Shown in pieces: positions 56,284-64,000 of a stretch of 64,000 nucleotides of DNA (the first letter of the stretch is position 1; each line of letters starts with the position of its first letter). Location of the stretch: contig JAGWAT010000005.1 of the NCBI GenBank assembly GCA_021296265.1, positions 22,912-86,911 on the forward strand, read 5' to 3'. Below the pieces are notes generated by a model. It did not search any database and was not told where the DNA came from. It saw nothing but the letters and a program-made list of their open reading frames with translations. This DNA comes from Alphaproteobacteria bacterium. Lineage in GTDB: Bacteria; Pseudomonadota; Alphaproteobacteria; TMED109. The translations under genes were made by a program, and so were the position numbers.

Positions 56284-57168
56284 ATGTCCAGCCAACGCGT
56301 TTCCGGTCACGCAGCGTGGCGCGCCATCGTCCGCGCCGGACCGGCGCTGGCGCTCATCATGTGCAGCGCAGCTGCCGCGGAACCGGCAAAATTCACCTTC
56401 GGCGCGATTACCGCGCCGGCGCAGGGCGATGCGGTGGCACACGGCCGGTATGCGGCTGGATGCCTCGCCGGTGCCGTGCCACTCCCGGAAACAGGTCCCG
56501 GTTGGCAGGCCATGCGCCTGTCCAGAAATCGTTACTGGGGACACTCGGCGATGATCGCTTTCATCGAGCGATTAGCCCGAAATGGTCCTTCCGTGGGCTA
56601 GGACGGATTGTACGTCGGCGACATCAGCCAACCGCGCGGCGGCCCCATGCTGTCCGGCCACCGATCGCATCAAATCGGACTCGATGCCGACATCTGGCTG
56701 CGCCCCGGCCGCGCCCTGAACCTGACTACGGAGGACCGGGAGACGATCGGTTCCCCTTCGGTCGTCACCGCGAACCGCCTGGACATCAATGACCACTGGA
56801 CCCCGGCCCATGTCGAGATCTTAAAGGTTGCGGCCAGCGACCCCGCGGTGGCACGGATTTTCGTGAACGCTGCGATCAAGCGGCGGCTTTGCGAAACGCG
56901 AGAACCCGGCGACACCGACTGGCTGCGCAAGGTCCGGCCGTGGTGGGGGCACGATTCCCATTTTCACGTGCGCCTGCGCTGCCCGGAAGGCAGTGGCTGT
57001 GTCGAGCAGCAGCAGCCGCCAGAGGGCGACGGTTGCGACGAGACGCTCGCGTGGTGGTTCACGGATGAGGCGCTGAACCCGCCGCCGCCCGCGCCCGGGG
57101 ACGTGCCGCCGGAACTCACACTTGCGGACCTGCCAGGGGCCTGCCGAGCCGTGCTCGACTCCGAGTAA
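56284..57168 (+). pseudogene. mepA: Penicillin-insensitive murein endopeptidase, interrupted by an in-frame amber codon
   Basis: LAS-family metallopeptidase cutting D-alanyl-meso-DAP crosslinks in the periplasm. The 5' part encodes a signal region (VRAGPALALIMCSAAAAEP) and RYWGHSAMIAFIERLARNGP; TAG at 56599-56601 follows, where the family has Trp (TGG). In the same frame the rest is intact: YVGDISQPRGGPMLSGHRSH, QIGLDADIWLRPGR with zinc ligands His and Asp, and WWGHDSHFHVRLRCPEGSG with the other His residues. No other lesion is seen, so the stop is recent, read through, or a sequence error. As it stands the product is 105 residues and lacks the active site. Confidence 0.85.
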
Positions 57169-57252
57169 GGCAATGCCTTGCTGGCGCGACCGTGGGCATC
57201 CGACCGCCGGACGACAGGGCGTCGCGTGCCCGGGCCTTCATGTGCGGCCGCG

Positions 57253-58389
57253 CTAGGTTCGCACCTTGCTCTCGGCTATCAGCATGTCCACCACGGCCCG
57301 GAGCGCTTCACCGGAACCGGCGCCTTCTGCGCATGCCGTCTGGTAGGTCCGGCGCTGGCGATGCGCGCTCGTGCCTCGGGCCACGATCTCCCGTGCCTGC
57401 AGCAACTCGCCGGTACACCCCAGTTCGTCGGCATCGGGAGCAACCAAGTCGAGAATTTCATCGAGGAGGTCCGGGAACGGCACGATCGCGCCGCGTCCGA
57501 AATCAATGAGACCGGCGTCGATGCCGTACCGCTGGGCCCGCCAGCGGTTTTCTGCAACCAGCATGGGCGCGTAATCTCGCCACCGCTGGTTCAGTCGGCG
57601 AAGGCGGAACAGCATGTGCACGAGACACTGGAACAGCGCCGTGATCACCACCGCGTCCTCCAGCTTGGTACACACGTCGCAGATGCGCATCTCAATGGTC
57701 GGAAATCGCACGGAAGGCCGGATATCCCACCAGATCATGCTGGCATCCTCGATGACGCCGGTATTGGCCAGGACATTGACGTGACGCTGGTACTCGGCCC
57801 AGCTCGCGAAGGTTTCGGGCAGTCCGGTCCGTGGCAGATTGTCGAAAATGGACAACCGATAGGATGCGAGGCCGGTGTCTTCACCGTGCCAGAATGGACT
57901 GGAAGTGCTCAGCGCCAGCAGGTGCGGCAGGAAATACGTGACCTGGTTCATCAGGTCCAGCCGCAGGTCATCCTCGTCGATGCAGATGTGGATGTGCATC
58001 CCGCAGGTGATCAGCCGCCGGCCCACACCCTGAAGGTCGCGCGCCAAGCCGATGTACCGATCCTGCGGGGTCGATTGCTGGTCCTCCCACTTTGCTGACG
58101 GGTGCGTGGACGCGGCGACCAGCGCCAGTCCCTCCGTTTCGGCGTACCGGGCAACGGTTTCGCGCAGCCGCCGGAGATCGTCCCGCACTTCCCCGATCGT
58201 CTCGCAGACTTCCGTGTTGACCTCGACCTGGGACTGCTGGAATTCAGTCTTGACCTGGGAACCGAGATCGGCCACGCATTGCTCGAGAACTGCCGTCGGA
58301 GCGGTGCGAATCAACTGCCGGCTGTCACGGTCGACGAGGAGATATTCCTCCTCGACGCCCACGGTAAAGTTTTTCGCACCCGCCACCAT
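57253..58389 (-). CDS. Carboxylate-amine ligase, YbdK-type glutamate-cysteine ligase 2 family
   Basis: ATP-dependent ligase of 378 residues related to YbdK, with weak glutamate-cysteine ligase activity in E. coli. Motifs: NFTVGVEEEYLLVDRDSRQL, VKTEFQQSQVEVNTEVCETI, CGMHIHICIDEDDLRLDLMN, SSPFWHGEDTGLASYRLSIF and EMRICDVCTKLEDAV, typical of the GCS2 family. ATG 58389 has GGAAGAG upstream; the frame is open further but without similarity. The natural substrate is uncertain, as for most YbdK proteins. Confidence 0.92.
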   Translation of the reverse strand: MVAGAKNFTVGVEEEYLLVDRDSRQLIRTAPTAVLEQCVADLGSQVKTEFQQSQVEVNTEVCETIGEVRDDLRRLRETVARYAETEGLALVAASTHPSAKWEDQQSTPQDRYIGLARDLQGVGRRLITCGMHIHICIDEDDLRLDLMNQVTYFLPHLLALSTSSPFWHGEDTGLASYRLSIFDNLPRTGLPETFASWAEYQRHVNVLANTGVIEDASMIWWDIRPSVRFPTIEMRICDVCTKLEDAVVITALFQCLVHMLFRLRRLNQRWRDYAPMLVAENRWRAQRYGIDAGLIDFGRGAIVPFPDLLDEILDLVAPDADELGCTGELLQAREIVARGTSAHRQRRTYQTACAEGAGSGEALRAVVDMLIAESKVRT

Positions 58390-58662
58390 GTCCGGCTCTT
58401 CCGTTATCCCTAGCGCCCCGCGAGGGGGACGAGATCGTCGGTGTCGCCCCACCGCCCGGTACGCGACGCGAGCCCGGTCGACATCCGGTGTTTCCATACC
58501 GCGTCCGGCCGTGACGGAAGCGCGTGGTGGCCCGAACACGGACAGGTCCGGATCGTCGCAAGCTCGGTGGCCCGACGCCCGGTCGAGTTCATATCACGTG
58601 TCAGGAGACTTGCGAATTGAACGCTCCGGCGGGCCCGGCAACCGCGCGGCGTCCGGACGGTG

Positions 58663-59433
58663 CTATCCGCCCGCAGCTCCCGGTGCATCGCCCGCGCCGG
58701 CAATTGCGGCCAGGACACGATCGAGCCACGGGGCTGCCCCGGCCACGTCGGAGATGTCCGAGACGAATTCCTGGCCCCGCGCAACCGCGTTGAGCGAGTG
58801 ATCGGGACCCCACCGTTCGGCGTTCGCGTGATAGGTCAGTCCGGCGCGCCGCAACCAGGGCGGGACGGACCACCGACTTACCGGTCCGCCACCCATTGAG
58901 AGCCGGAGCGTGCGTCCGGCGGTGACAGCGGTCGCGCCTGGCCCGACGTAAATGGTGTTGTTTGGCGGCCAGTCGCCGATCGTGTGGGGATGCTGCTGCG
59001 AGAACCCCCGGAGCCGATCGTCGAGACCGGGTCGGGACCCCGCCGCGATCACCTCTTCGACCCTCAGGTACCCGAAAATACGATGGTGCCGGTCGGGCCC
59101 GGCGCGGCTGTCGAACAGTCCGAAAAACAGGAACACGTCGCCGACGCCAACCCCGTTGTTGGCGAGATGCGACTGCGCGGAACCGGTCTGACCAAAGGCG
59201 CATCGGCCACCTTCGAACATCGGATCATGGTGGCAGAAACTCGACCCGTTCAGCCGTCCCCTCGTGGCCTGCGTCACGAGGTCGCCGAGTTCCAGATCTC
59301 CGTAGGTCGTCCGGGACGGGCGATGCCGCGTCGGAATGGGAATACTGACCGGCCGGCCGTCGACGATCGGTGATACCCCGCGCCCTCCTTGCGGGCTGCT
59401 GTCCAAGCCCTTTCGGCTAAAGACAACTCTCAT
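58663..59433 (-). CDS. Nmad3-like (nucleotide modification associated domain 3) protein
   Basis: Product of 256 residues. MRVVFSRKGLDSSPQGGRGV, VSIPIPTRHRPSRTTYGDL, the Cys/His block SSFCHHDPMFEG, LANNGVGVGDVFLFFGLF and FGYLRVEEVI resemble the Nmad3 family, first named from phage and bacterial contexts of modified DNA bases; the biochemical role is unknown. It is 273 bases upstream of the GCS2-like gene with no DNA-modification genes around it. TTG 59442 is an alternative start. The family call is by memory of motifs, so moderate. Confidence 0.65.
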   Translation of the reverse strand: MRVVFSRKGLDSSPQGGRGVSPIVDGRPVSIPIPTRHRPSRTTYGDLELGDLVTQATRGRLNGSSFCHHDPMFEGGRCAFGQTGSAQSHLANNGVGVGDVFLFFGLFDSRAGPDRHHRIFGYLRVEEVIAAGSRPGLDDRLRGFSQQHPHTIGDWPPNNTIYVGPGATAVTAGRTLRLSMGGGPVSRWSVPPWLRRAGLTYHANAERWGPDHSLNAVARGQEFVSDISDVAGAAPWLDRVLAAIAGAGDAPGAAGG

Positions 59434-59596
59434 GTTGACCAAGTCCCGGCGCCATGACCCGTTGCGGCAAACGGCAACAGGTTACCAAGCGACATTCTTC
59501 GTTCGGGCGGTGACCTTCCCGGTACTCGTCGAACAGCGGCGCGACCAGCGAGCACCCCGGGTCGCGTGGGCCGGCGCCTGCGCCAACCCTTCCCGA

Positions 59597-60955
59597 TTAC
59601 CCCGAAAGTACCCGCGGAAGCCAAAGCGTGAGGATGGGAAAGGCGAGGATCACTCCTACGCGCAGCAGCTCGGCGCAGAAGAAGGGGGCGACACCCTTGA
59701 AAGTCTCGCGCATGGGCGTGTCGCGGGCGAGCGCCGAGATGACGAAGGCGTTCATGCCCACCGGCGGCGTGATCAGGCCAAGTTCCACCACGATGAGCGC
59801 GAGAATGCCGAACCAGATCTTCAGATGCTCGGTCGACATGCCAAAGCCGGCACCGTCCGCGGGCATGTAGAGACCGCCATTGAGGTCCACGAGCACCGGC
59901 CAAAAGAACGGGATGACGAGCAAGATCATGGACAGGCTGTCCATCAGACAGCCGAGGAAGATCAATGCCAGCAGGAGCAGCAAGAGCACCGCCATCGGCG
60001 CCATGCCCGTCGCGAGAACCCACTCGGCAGTCGCCTGCGGCAAGCCGATCCGGGACATGTAGATCTTCATCTGCTCGGCGCCAAGGAGAATCAGGTAGAT
60101 CATGCCGGTCGTGCCGGCAGTTTCACGGAGTGCGGCGATCATCTCCGCGAGCCGGATCTCCCGCGTCCAGGCGCCGTATAGCCACACCAGGGCAACGCCG
60201 ACGGCCGCGGCCGGCGTCGGGTTGTAGAGGCCCGCGTAGATGCCGCCCAGGACGATCCCGAAGATGACGAGGACGGGAATCACGCCGATGGTCGCGGCGC
60301 GAAACTCCACAGCGTCGACGCCCTCGTGACGGGGGCCGGCGTCAGGGCGGATCGTGACGTAGAGGGCAATGGTCAGCAGGAACAGCACGACCGCCAGCAG
60401 ACCCGGCAGCAGTGCGGCCGCGAACATGGTGACGATGTTCGCCTCGACGATGATCGCGTAGACGATGAGAACGACCGAGGGTGGGATCAGGATGCCGAGC
60501 GCGCCGCCTGCGGCGAGCGATCCGGTCGCCAGCGCACCCGAGTAGCGGTAGCGTTCGAGCTCGGGCAAGGCAACGCGGCCCATGGTGGAGGCGGTGGCGA
60601 GAGATGAGCCGCAGACTGCGCCGAAACCCGCACAGCCGGCGATTGCCGCCATCGCGGCACCACCCCGGAGCCACCCCAGCCAGGCATTGGCCGCACGGAA
60701 GAGCGCCGTGGAGAGCTCGGCCTTGCCGGCCAGGGCGCCCATCAAGATGAACATCGGCACGACCGAAAGGTCGTAGATCGAGAATTGGCCGTAGGCGAGC
60801 GTCTTGAGCTGGTTCAGGACCAGCGCCGGCCCATCCACAATCGTGATGCCGACACCGCCTACCAAGATCATCGCATACGCAATCGGCATGCGGATGGCAA
60901 TCAGCACGACGAGGACGGCCAGGGAGCCGACGCCGAAGAGGATCGGATCCGTCAC
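59597..60955 (-). CDS. dctM: TRAP transporter large permease (DctM family)
   Basis: Twelve-helix-type membrane permease of TRAP uptake systems, 452 residues, driven by a Na+ or H+ gradient. Landmarks: GAVCGSSLATASTMGRVALP, GSLAAGGALGILIPPSVVLI, YNPTPAAAVGVALVWLYGAW and LGLITPPVGMNAFVISALAR. It starts at GTG 60955, one base after the dctQ stop. It forms dctP-dctQ-dctM with the two genes upstream. Confidence 0.94.
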   Translation of the reverse strand: MTDPILFGVGSLAVLVVLIAIRMPIAYAMILVGGVGITIVDGPALVLNQLKTLAYGQFSIYDLSVVPMFILMGALAGKAELSTALFRAANAWLGWLRGGAAMAAIAGCAGFGAVCGSSLATASTMGRVALPELERYRYSGALATGSLAAGGALGILIPPSVVLIVYAIIVEANIVTMFAAALLPGLLAVVLFLLTIALYVTIRPDAGPRHEGVDAVEFRAATIGVIPVLVIFGIVLGGIYAGLYNPTPAAAVGVALVWLYGAWTREIRLAEMIAALRETAGTTGMIYLILLGAEQMKIYMSRIGLPQATAEWVLATGMAPMAVLLLLLLALIFLGCLMDSLSMILLVIPFFWPVLVDLNGGLYMPADGAGFGMSTEHLKIWFGILALIVVELGLITPPVGMNAFVISALARDTPMRETFKGVAPFFCAELLRVGVILAFPILTLWLPRVLSG

Positions 60956-60956
60956 C

Positions 60957-61469
60957 CTACGGTCGCCCAGCGATGCCGCGCGCGTTCTCGCCCAACGTGA
61001 TCGCCGCTGCGGCTGCCAGCAGCGCGAGCGAAATCAGGATCGGCACAAAGGCGATCCAGATCGGAAATTCCACGATCGCCGTGATGTAGTTGTACTCCTT
61101 CTGGTCGAGCAGGCCGCCGTACATCCGCCAGAACAGAAGGAGGCTGAAGAGGAACGCGACGATGGACGCCAGCAGCTTGAGCACCGCCAGCAGCCGCCGG
61201 CCGGCACCGGAGGTGAAGATGTCCGCCGTCACGTTGGCGCCCGTCAGCTCGCAATGGGGCAGGAATGCGAAAGCAGCGACAGCGACGCCGATCTGCGTCA
61301 GTTCAAAGTCGCCGGGGAAGGGCGCCCAGACCACGCCGCCGATCACGGAAGCGATGTTCATCGCGACCACTGCCAGCAGGGTGAGGCCGCCGAGCAGCGC
61401 CCATGCATCGATGACGGCGGCGGCCGCCCCGGAAAGTCCGGAGCGGCCCCTGCGCGCGGCGAGGGTCAC
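60957..61469 (-). CDS. dctQ: TRAP transporter small permease (DctQ family)
   Basis: Four-helix membrane subunit of 170 residues that joins DctM. LTLLAVVAMNIASVIGGVVW, PGDFELTQIGVAVAAFAFLP, HCELTGANVTADIFTSGAGR and FPIWIAFVPILISLALLAAA fit DctQ. The GTG start at 61469 shares a base with the dctP stop. Small and large permeases are separate here. Confidence 0.92.
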   Translation of the reverse strand: MTLAARRGRSGLSGAAAAVIDAWALLGGLTLLAVVAMNIASVIGGVVWAPFPGDFELTQIGVAVAAFAFLPHCELTGANVTADIFTSGAGRRLLAVLKLLASIVAFLFSLLLFWRMYGGLLDQKEYNYITAIVEFPIWIAFVPILISLALLAAAAAITLGENARGIAGRP

Positions 61470-62512
61470 TACCTGACCGTGGCGGCGGCCGCGATCAGTG
61501 CGCGGGCCTTCTGCACCAGCATGGCCCCCGGGATGTCCCTGGACGAGACCTCCTCGATCCAGCGGTCAACGACCGGCGCGAGGGCATCGCGGAACGCCTG
61601 CGTCTCCTCCTCACCCAGCGTGATGTGCACGTTTCCCGCATCGGTGGCGAGCTCGATGCCGACATCATCGGTGGCACGCCAGATGTTTCCGACCTCGCGC
61701 CACCAGTCGCGATCGGACGCATCGCGGAAGGCCTGCTGGATGTCTGCCGGGAGATCGTCCCATCGCCGCTTGTTCATCGACACCTGGAAAACGGATGTGC
61801 CAAACCGTTCCTTCCCGAAGCCTTCGATCTGGTATCGAGTCTGCTCCTCGATCTTGAGCGGCTGGATAATTTCCCAGGGAATGAACGCGCCGTCGACGAC
61901 GCCTTTCTGCAGGGCCGGCGGCAGGTCGGGCACCGGCATTGCCACCGGGATCGCGCCGAGCGCCGTGATGGTCCAGGCCCCGCTGCGGGACGGGATACGG
62001 AGCTTGGCGCCGACGAGGTCCGCGGGCCGGCGAACCTCCTGGTCCCGCATGTGGATGCCCATGCCGGCATGGACATGCAGGAACATGACCTCAAGGCCCT
62101 TGTACTCTTGGGCAAGGTCGCTCTCAAACATGTCGTGGAGCGCGAGATTCGCGGCGGCAGGATCGTTCTTGAAGACGGTCGGCAGCTCGAAGACCTCGGT
62201 CCGGGGGAACGCACCCGGCGTGTATCCGTTCACCGTCCAGACCAGATCCACAACCCCGTCGCGCGCCTGCTGGACCAGTTCGGGCGGGCGACCGCCGAGC
62301 GTCATTGCAGGAAAGATCTCGATCTTCACCCGGCCACCGGAATTGTCCTCCACGGCCCTTGCCCAAGGCTCCAGCATCTGCGTCTGGGCCGGCGCCTTCG
62401 CACCAAGAAAATGATGTAGCTTGAACGTGAAGTCCTGCGCCTGGGCTGCCGGGGCGACAGCCATGGCGATGCCGGCCGCGAGGGCCGTCTTCCAGAGTAC
62501 TCCGAACTTCAT
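61469..62512 (-). CDS. dctP: TRAP transporter substrate-binding protein (DctP family)
   Basis: Periplasmic solute receptor of 347 residues with a signal peptide (LAAGIAMAVAPAAQAQDF). FKLHHFLGAKAPAQTQMLEP, RVKIEIFPAMTLGGRPPELV, GIHMRDQEVRRPADLVGAKL with the ligand-binding Arg in KLRIPSRSG, and SVFQVSMNKRRWDDLP match DctP. The ligand is probably an organic acid; it cannot be named. A PaaK-like ligase lies upstream on the same strand, 364 bases away. Confidence 0.93.
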   Translation of the reverse strand: MKFGVLWKTALAAGIAMAVAPAAQAQDFTFKLHHFLGAKAPAQTQMLEPWARAVEDNSGGRVKIEIFPAMTLGGRPPELVQQARDGVVDLVWTVNGYTPGAFPRTEVFELPTVFKNDPAAANLALHDMFESDLAQEYKGLEVMFLHVHAGMGIHMRDQEVRRPADLVGAKLRIPSRSGAWTITALGAIPVAMPVPDLPPALQKGVVDGAFIPWEIIQPLKIEEQTRYQIEGFGKERFGTSVFQVSMNKRRWDDLPADIQQAFRDASDRDWWREVGNIWRATDDVGIELATDAGNVHITLGEEETQAFRDALAPVVDRWIEEVSSRDIPGAMLVQKARALIAAAATVR

Positions 62513-62876
62513 CTCGTCCTCGCAAGGCGTGCGGCGGGGGCAGTGATCTTATGGGAAGTCCCGTGGCCGGTGCCGGAGCGCGCCGGCTTCGTTGCGCATG
62601 GGCCGGAGGACACCTCGGCAGGCTTCAGGCGAAGGTGGGGGCGGGATGTCGGGACGCGACTGCCGCTTGCACCGCGTTGCAGGGCCGGTTGAGCCTGTCC
62701 TCGCAGCATCCCCCGCGAAGCCCGACCCGGCGATCGCGGGACGAGGCCGGCGTGCACCGGCCGCGTCGGGTCCGGTGGGCCGCGGGACGTCCTGGCCTGG
62801 CGCCCGATGACCAGCGAACAGGAGGCGGCACACACGGGCGAACGGCTCAATCCCCGCGCCATTCCGCCAGGTCCCG
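62513..62876. other. Intergenic region between the PaaK-like gene and dctP
   Basis: The 364 bases are GC-rich and hold only chance frames dominated by Arg, Pro and Gly on both strands. The dctP promoter is expected here; I could not define it. Confidence 0.45.
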
Positions 62877-64000
62877 TCAGGACTCCCGATGGTCGATCAC
62901 CCGGCTGGCCTTGGCACTGAACCGTCCGAACGTCCCCGGCGGCACGACCTCAAGAACCGGCTTGAGGCCGAGTCGCTGATGGAGGCTGCCGGCGAGATCG
63001 GGCTGGAGCCCATCGTCGTGATGCTCGTAGCGTACCATCAGTGTCTCGCTCGTACCGCGTTCCCGGTCGATCTCGATCCTCCATTCCGCGCCGGACTGCA
63101 GTCTCGCCACCAGCACGTCCTCGATCGCGCTCGGGTAGACGAGTGCGCCGCGCACCTTGATCGCATCATCGACGCGGCCGATGAGCGTCGTTGCCTGTGG
63201 CCAGCCCGACGCATCGCGCTCCCGGGGGAGTGAGACGGCTAGGTCGCGTGTGCGGTACCGAAGCAGCACCGAGCCTTCGCGATAGGGCGTGCTCAGGGTA
63301 ATTTCGCCGATTTCGCCGGGCTCGGCGGGCTCGTCCGCGTCGGTCCGCAGCAGCTCCACCACGAAATAGTCGGTGTTGAAATTGAGCCGGCCGCCGAACG
63401 GGTCGTCCGGAGGGGCGAATGCCAGGATGGGCCCGCCGGTTTCGGTCGCCCCGTACAGTTCCTGCCAGTGGAATCCGGGGCCGAAGGCTTCGCATACGCT
63501 GCGTTTCAGCGATCCGCTTGAGCCCTCGCCACCGAGAAGTCCCATGCGGAGGCCGAGCCCCGTGAGGTCGTTTCCCGTTTGCGCAGCCGTTTCCGCCAGT
63601 AGGCGCATGTAGGAGGGGGTGGCCGAGATGAGAGTCACCGGCAGGTCGCACAGCCACTCGATAACCTGCGCGGGCCCGGTCGGACCGCAGGCGAAGGTGC
63701 CGGCGCCTCCGGCATGCGCCAGTTCGTCGAGCGACGACGCTCCGATCCAGAGGCCGCCACCGTGGGTATTGAGCAGCCCATCGGTGGTCCGGATCCCGAT
63801 GCACGCCGCCACCCGGCGATACTGGTCGCGGATCGCCTGCCAATCGTCCTCGGTGAAGCCGACCAGTAACCGCGGCCCGGTCGTGCCGGAGGTCGCGGAT
63901 ACGCGGTACATGTCCGAGAGCGGGCGGGCGCTCAGGGGCAGGCGCCCGAAGCGCCGGAGGTCCGCCTTGCTGCAGCTGGGGAGCGCGTGGAGATCGAGGG
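62877..64000 (-). CDS. Phenylacetate-CoA ligase (PaaK)-like AMP-forming enzyme, N-terminus outside window
   Basis: Adenylating CoA-ligase family member; 374 residues are visible and the 5' end lies beyond the window. Visible motifs: MYRVSATSGTTGPRLLVGFT (phosphate-binding loop), YGATETGGPILAFAPPDD, SVLLRYRTRDLAVSLPRERD and LIGRVDDAIKVRGALVYPSA (hinge and C-terminal domain). They fit PaaK more than other acyl-CoA synthetases. The acid substrate is unknown. It may act on the acid taken up by the TRAP system just downstream, an inference from position. Confidence 0.88.
   Translation of the reverse strand, partial: LDLHALPSCSKADLRRFGRLPLSARPLSDMYRVSATSGTTGPRLLVGFTEDDWQAIRDQYRRVAACIGIRTTDGLLNTHGGGLWIGASSLDELAHAGGAGTFACGPTGPAQVIEWLCDLPVTLISATPSYMRLLAETAAQTGNDLTGLGLRMGLLGGEGSSGSLKRSVCEAFGPGFHWQELYGATETGGPILAFAPPDDPFGGRLNFNTDYFVVELLRTDADEPAEPGEIGEITLSTPYREGSVLLRYRTRDLAVSLPRERDASGWPQATTLIGRVDDAIKVRGALVYPSAIEDVLVARLQSGAEWRIEIDRERGTSETLMVRYEHHDDGLQPDLAGSLHQRLGLKPVLEVVPPGTFGRFSAKASRVIDHRES

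Noticed and set aside
56599..56601. Amber codon recoded as an amino acid in mepA
   Set aside because: Other genes in the window end normally at TAG (for example the small and FAD molybdo-hydroxylase subunits and the TPR protein), and no recoding signal is visible.
1..64000. tRNA, rRNA, CRISPR array, insertion sequence or prophage
   Set aside because: No tRNA-like cloverleaf arms, direct-repeat arrays, transposases, integrases or phage structural genes were recognised on either strand by eye; tRNAscan, CRISPR and IS searches could still find weak cases.

Overview
This is a GC-rich, gene-dense bacterial chromosome segment with no rRNA, tRNA, CRISPR array, insertion sequence or prophage that I could see. 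Gene content and order point to an alphaproteobacterium, probably Rhodospirillales-like. The supporting blocks are rpsF-rpsR-DUF2232-rplI, fabD-fabG-acpP-fabF-mltG, lptF-lptG-lptD-surA-rsmA, an RpoH-type sigma factor beside htpG, a CarD-family regulator and a KorAB 2-oxoacid:ferredoxin oxidoreductase. Most genes are housekeeping and sit in tight operons with ATGA, GTGA or TGATG junctions.

Layout. 1-4246 (minus): partial cfa, rplI, DUF2232 membrane protein, rpsR, rpsF and a SprT-like protease. 4576-10850 (plus): fatty-acid synthesis, mltG, a secreted TPR protein resembling the N-terminal part of Slam proteins, and gmk. 10825-17026 (minus): rsmA, surA and the LPS-export genes lptD, lptG, lptF. 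17376-20108: an orphan PotF-like binding protein facing an aromatic amino acid decarboxylase. 20363-26414 (plus): a molybdo-hydroxylase (CO-dehydrogenase-like) cluster with small and FAD subunits, MoxR, CoxE-type VWA, two XdhC parts and a molybdopterin-binding/MocA fusion, but no large catalytic subunit. CoxG and a cytochrome c face it from the other strand (26440-27448). 27784-31137 (plus): prs, rplY, pth, ychF. 31202-37406 (minus): an HMCES/YedK-like protein without its catalytic Cys, a coupled run ptrB-dapE-Baeyer-Villiger monooxygenase, and arsC-like. 37554-41654: pgi (double frameshift), mutL and convergent folD. 41789-52173 (plus): korA-korB, a small secreted protein, pmbA, TerB-like, fdxA, an H1-tailed CarD, acnA and DUF1223. 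52194-55736 (minus): htpG, rpoH, uspA. 56284-64000: mepA broken by an amber codon, a YbdK-type glutamate-cysteine ligase, an Nmad3-like protein, a DctPQM TRAP transporter and a partial PaaK-like ligase.

How the genes work together. FabD/FabG/AcpP/FabF carry out malonyl loading, condensation and ketoreduction. LptF/LptG/LptD with SurA serve LPS export and outer-membrane assembly. KorAB needs a ferredoxin, and FdxA lies 2.3 kb downstream in the same direction. RpoH and HtpG form a heat-shock pair, with a good sigma-32-like promoter in front of htpG. The cox-type genes look like assembly and electron-transfer parts for an oxidase whose catalytic subunit is encoded elsewhere or lost.

Several genes carry lesions: pgi, mepA, the HMCES homologue, the coxG start codon and possibly the TPR protein. 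These may be real gene decay or consensus errors in the assembly; read-level evidence would decide. I did not find a convincing wholly new system. The most useful leads are the large-subunit-less cox cluster, the Cys-less HMCES homologue, the H1-CarD fusion and the chromosomal Nmad3-like gene.
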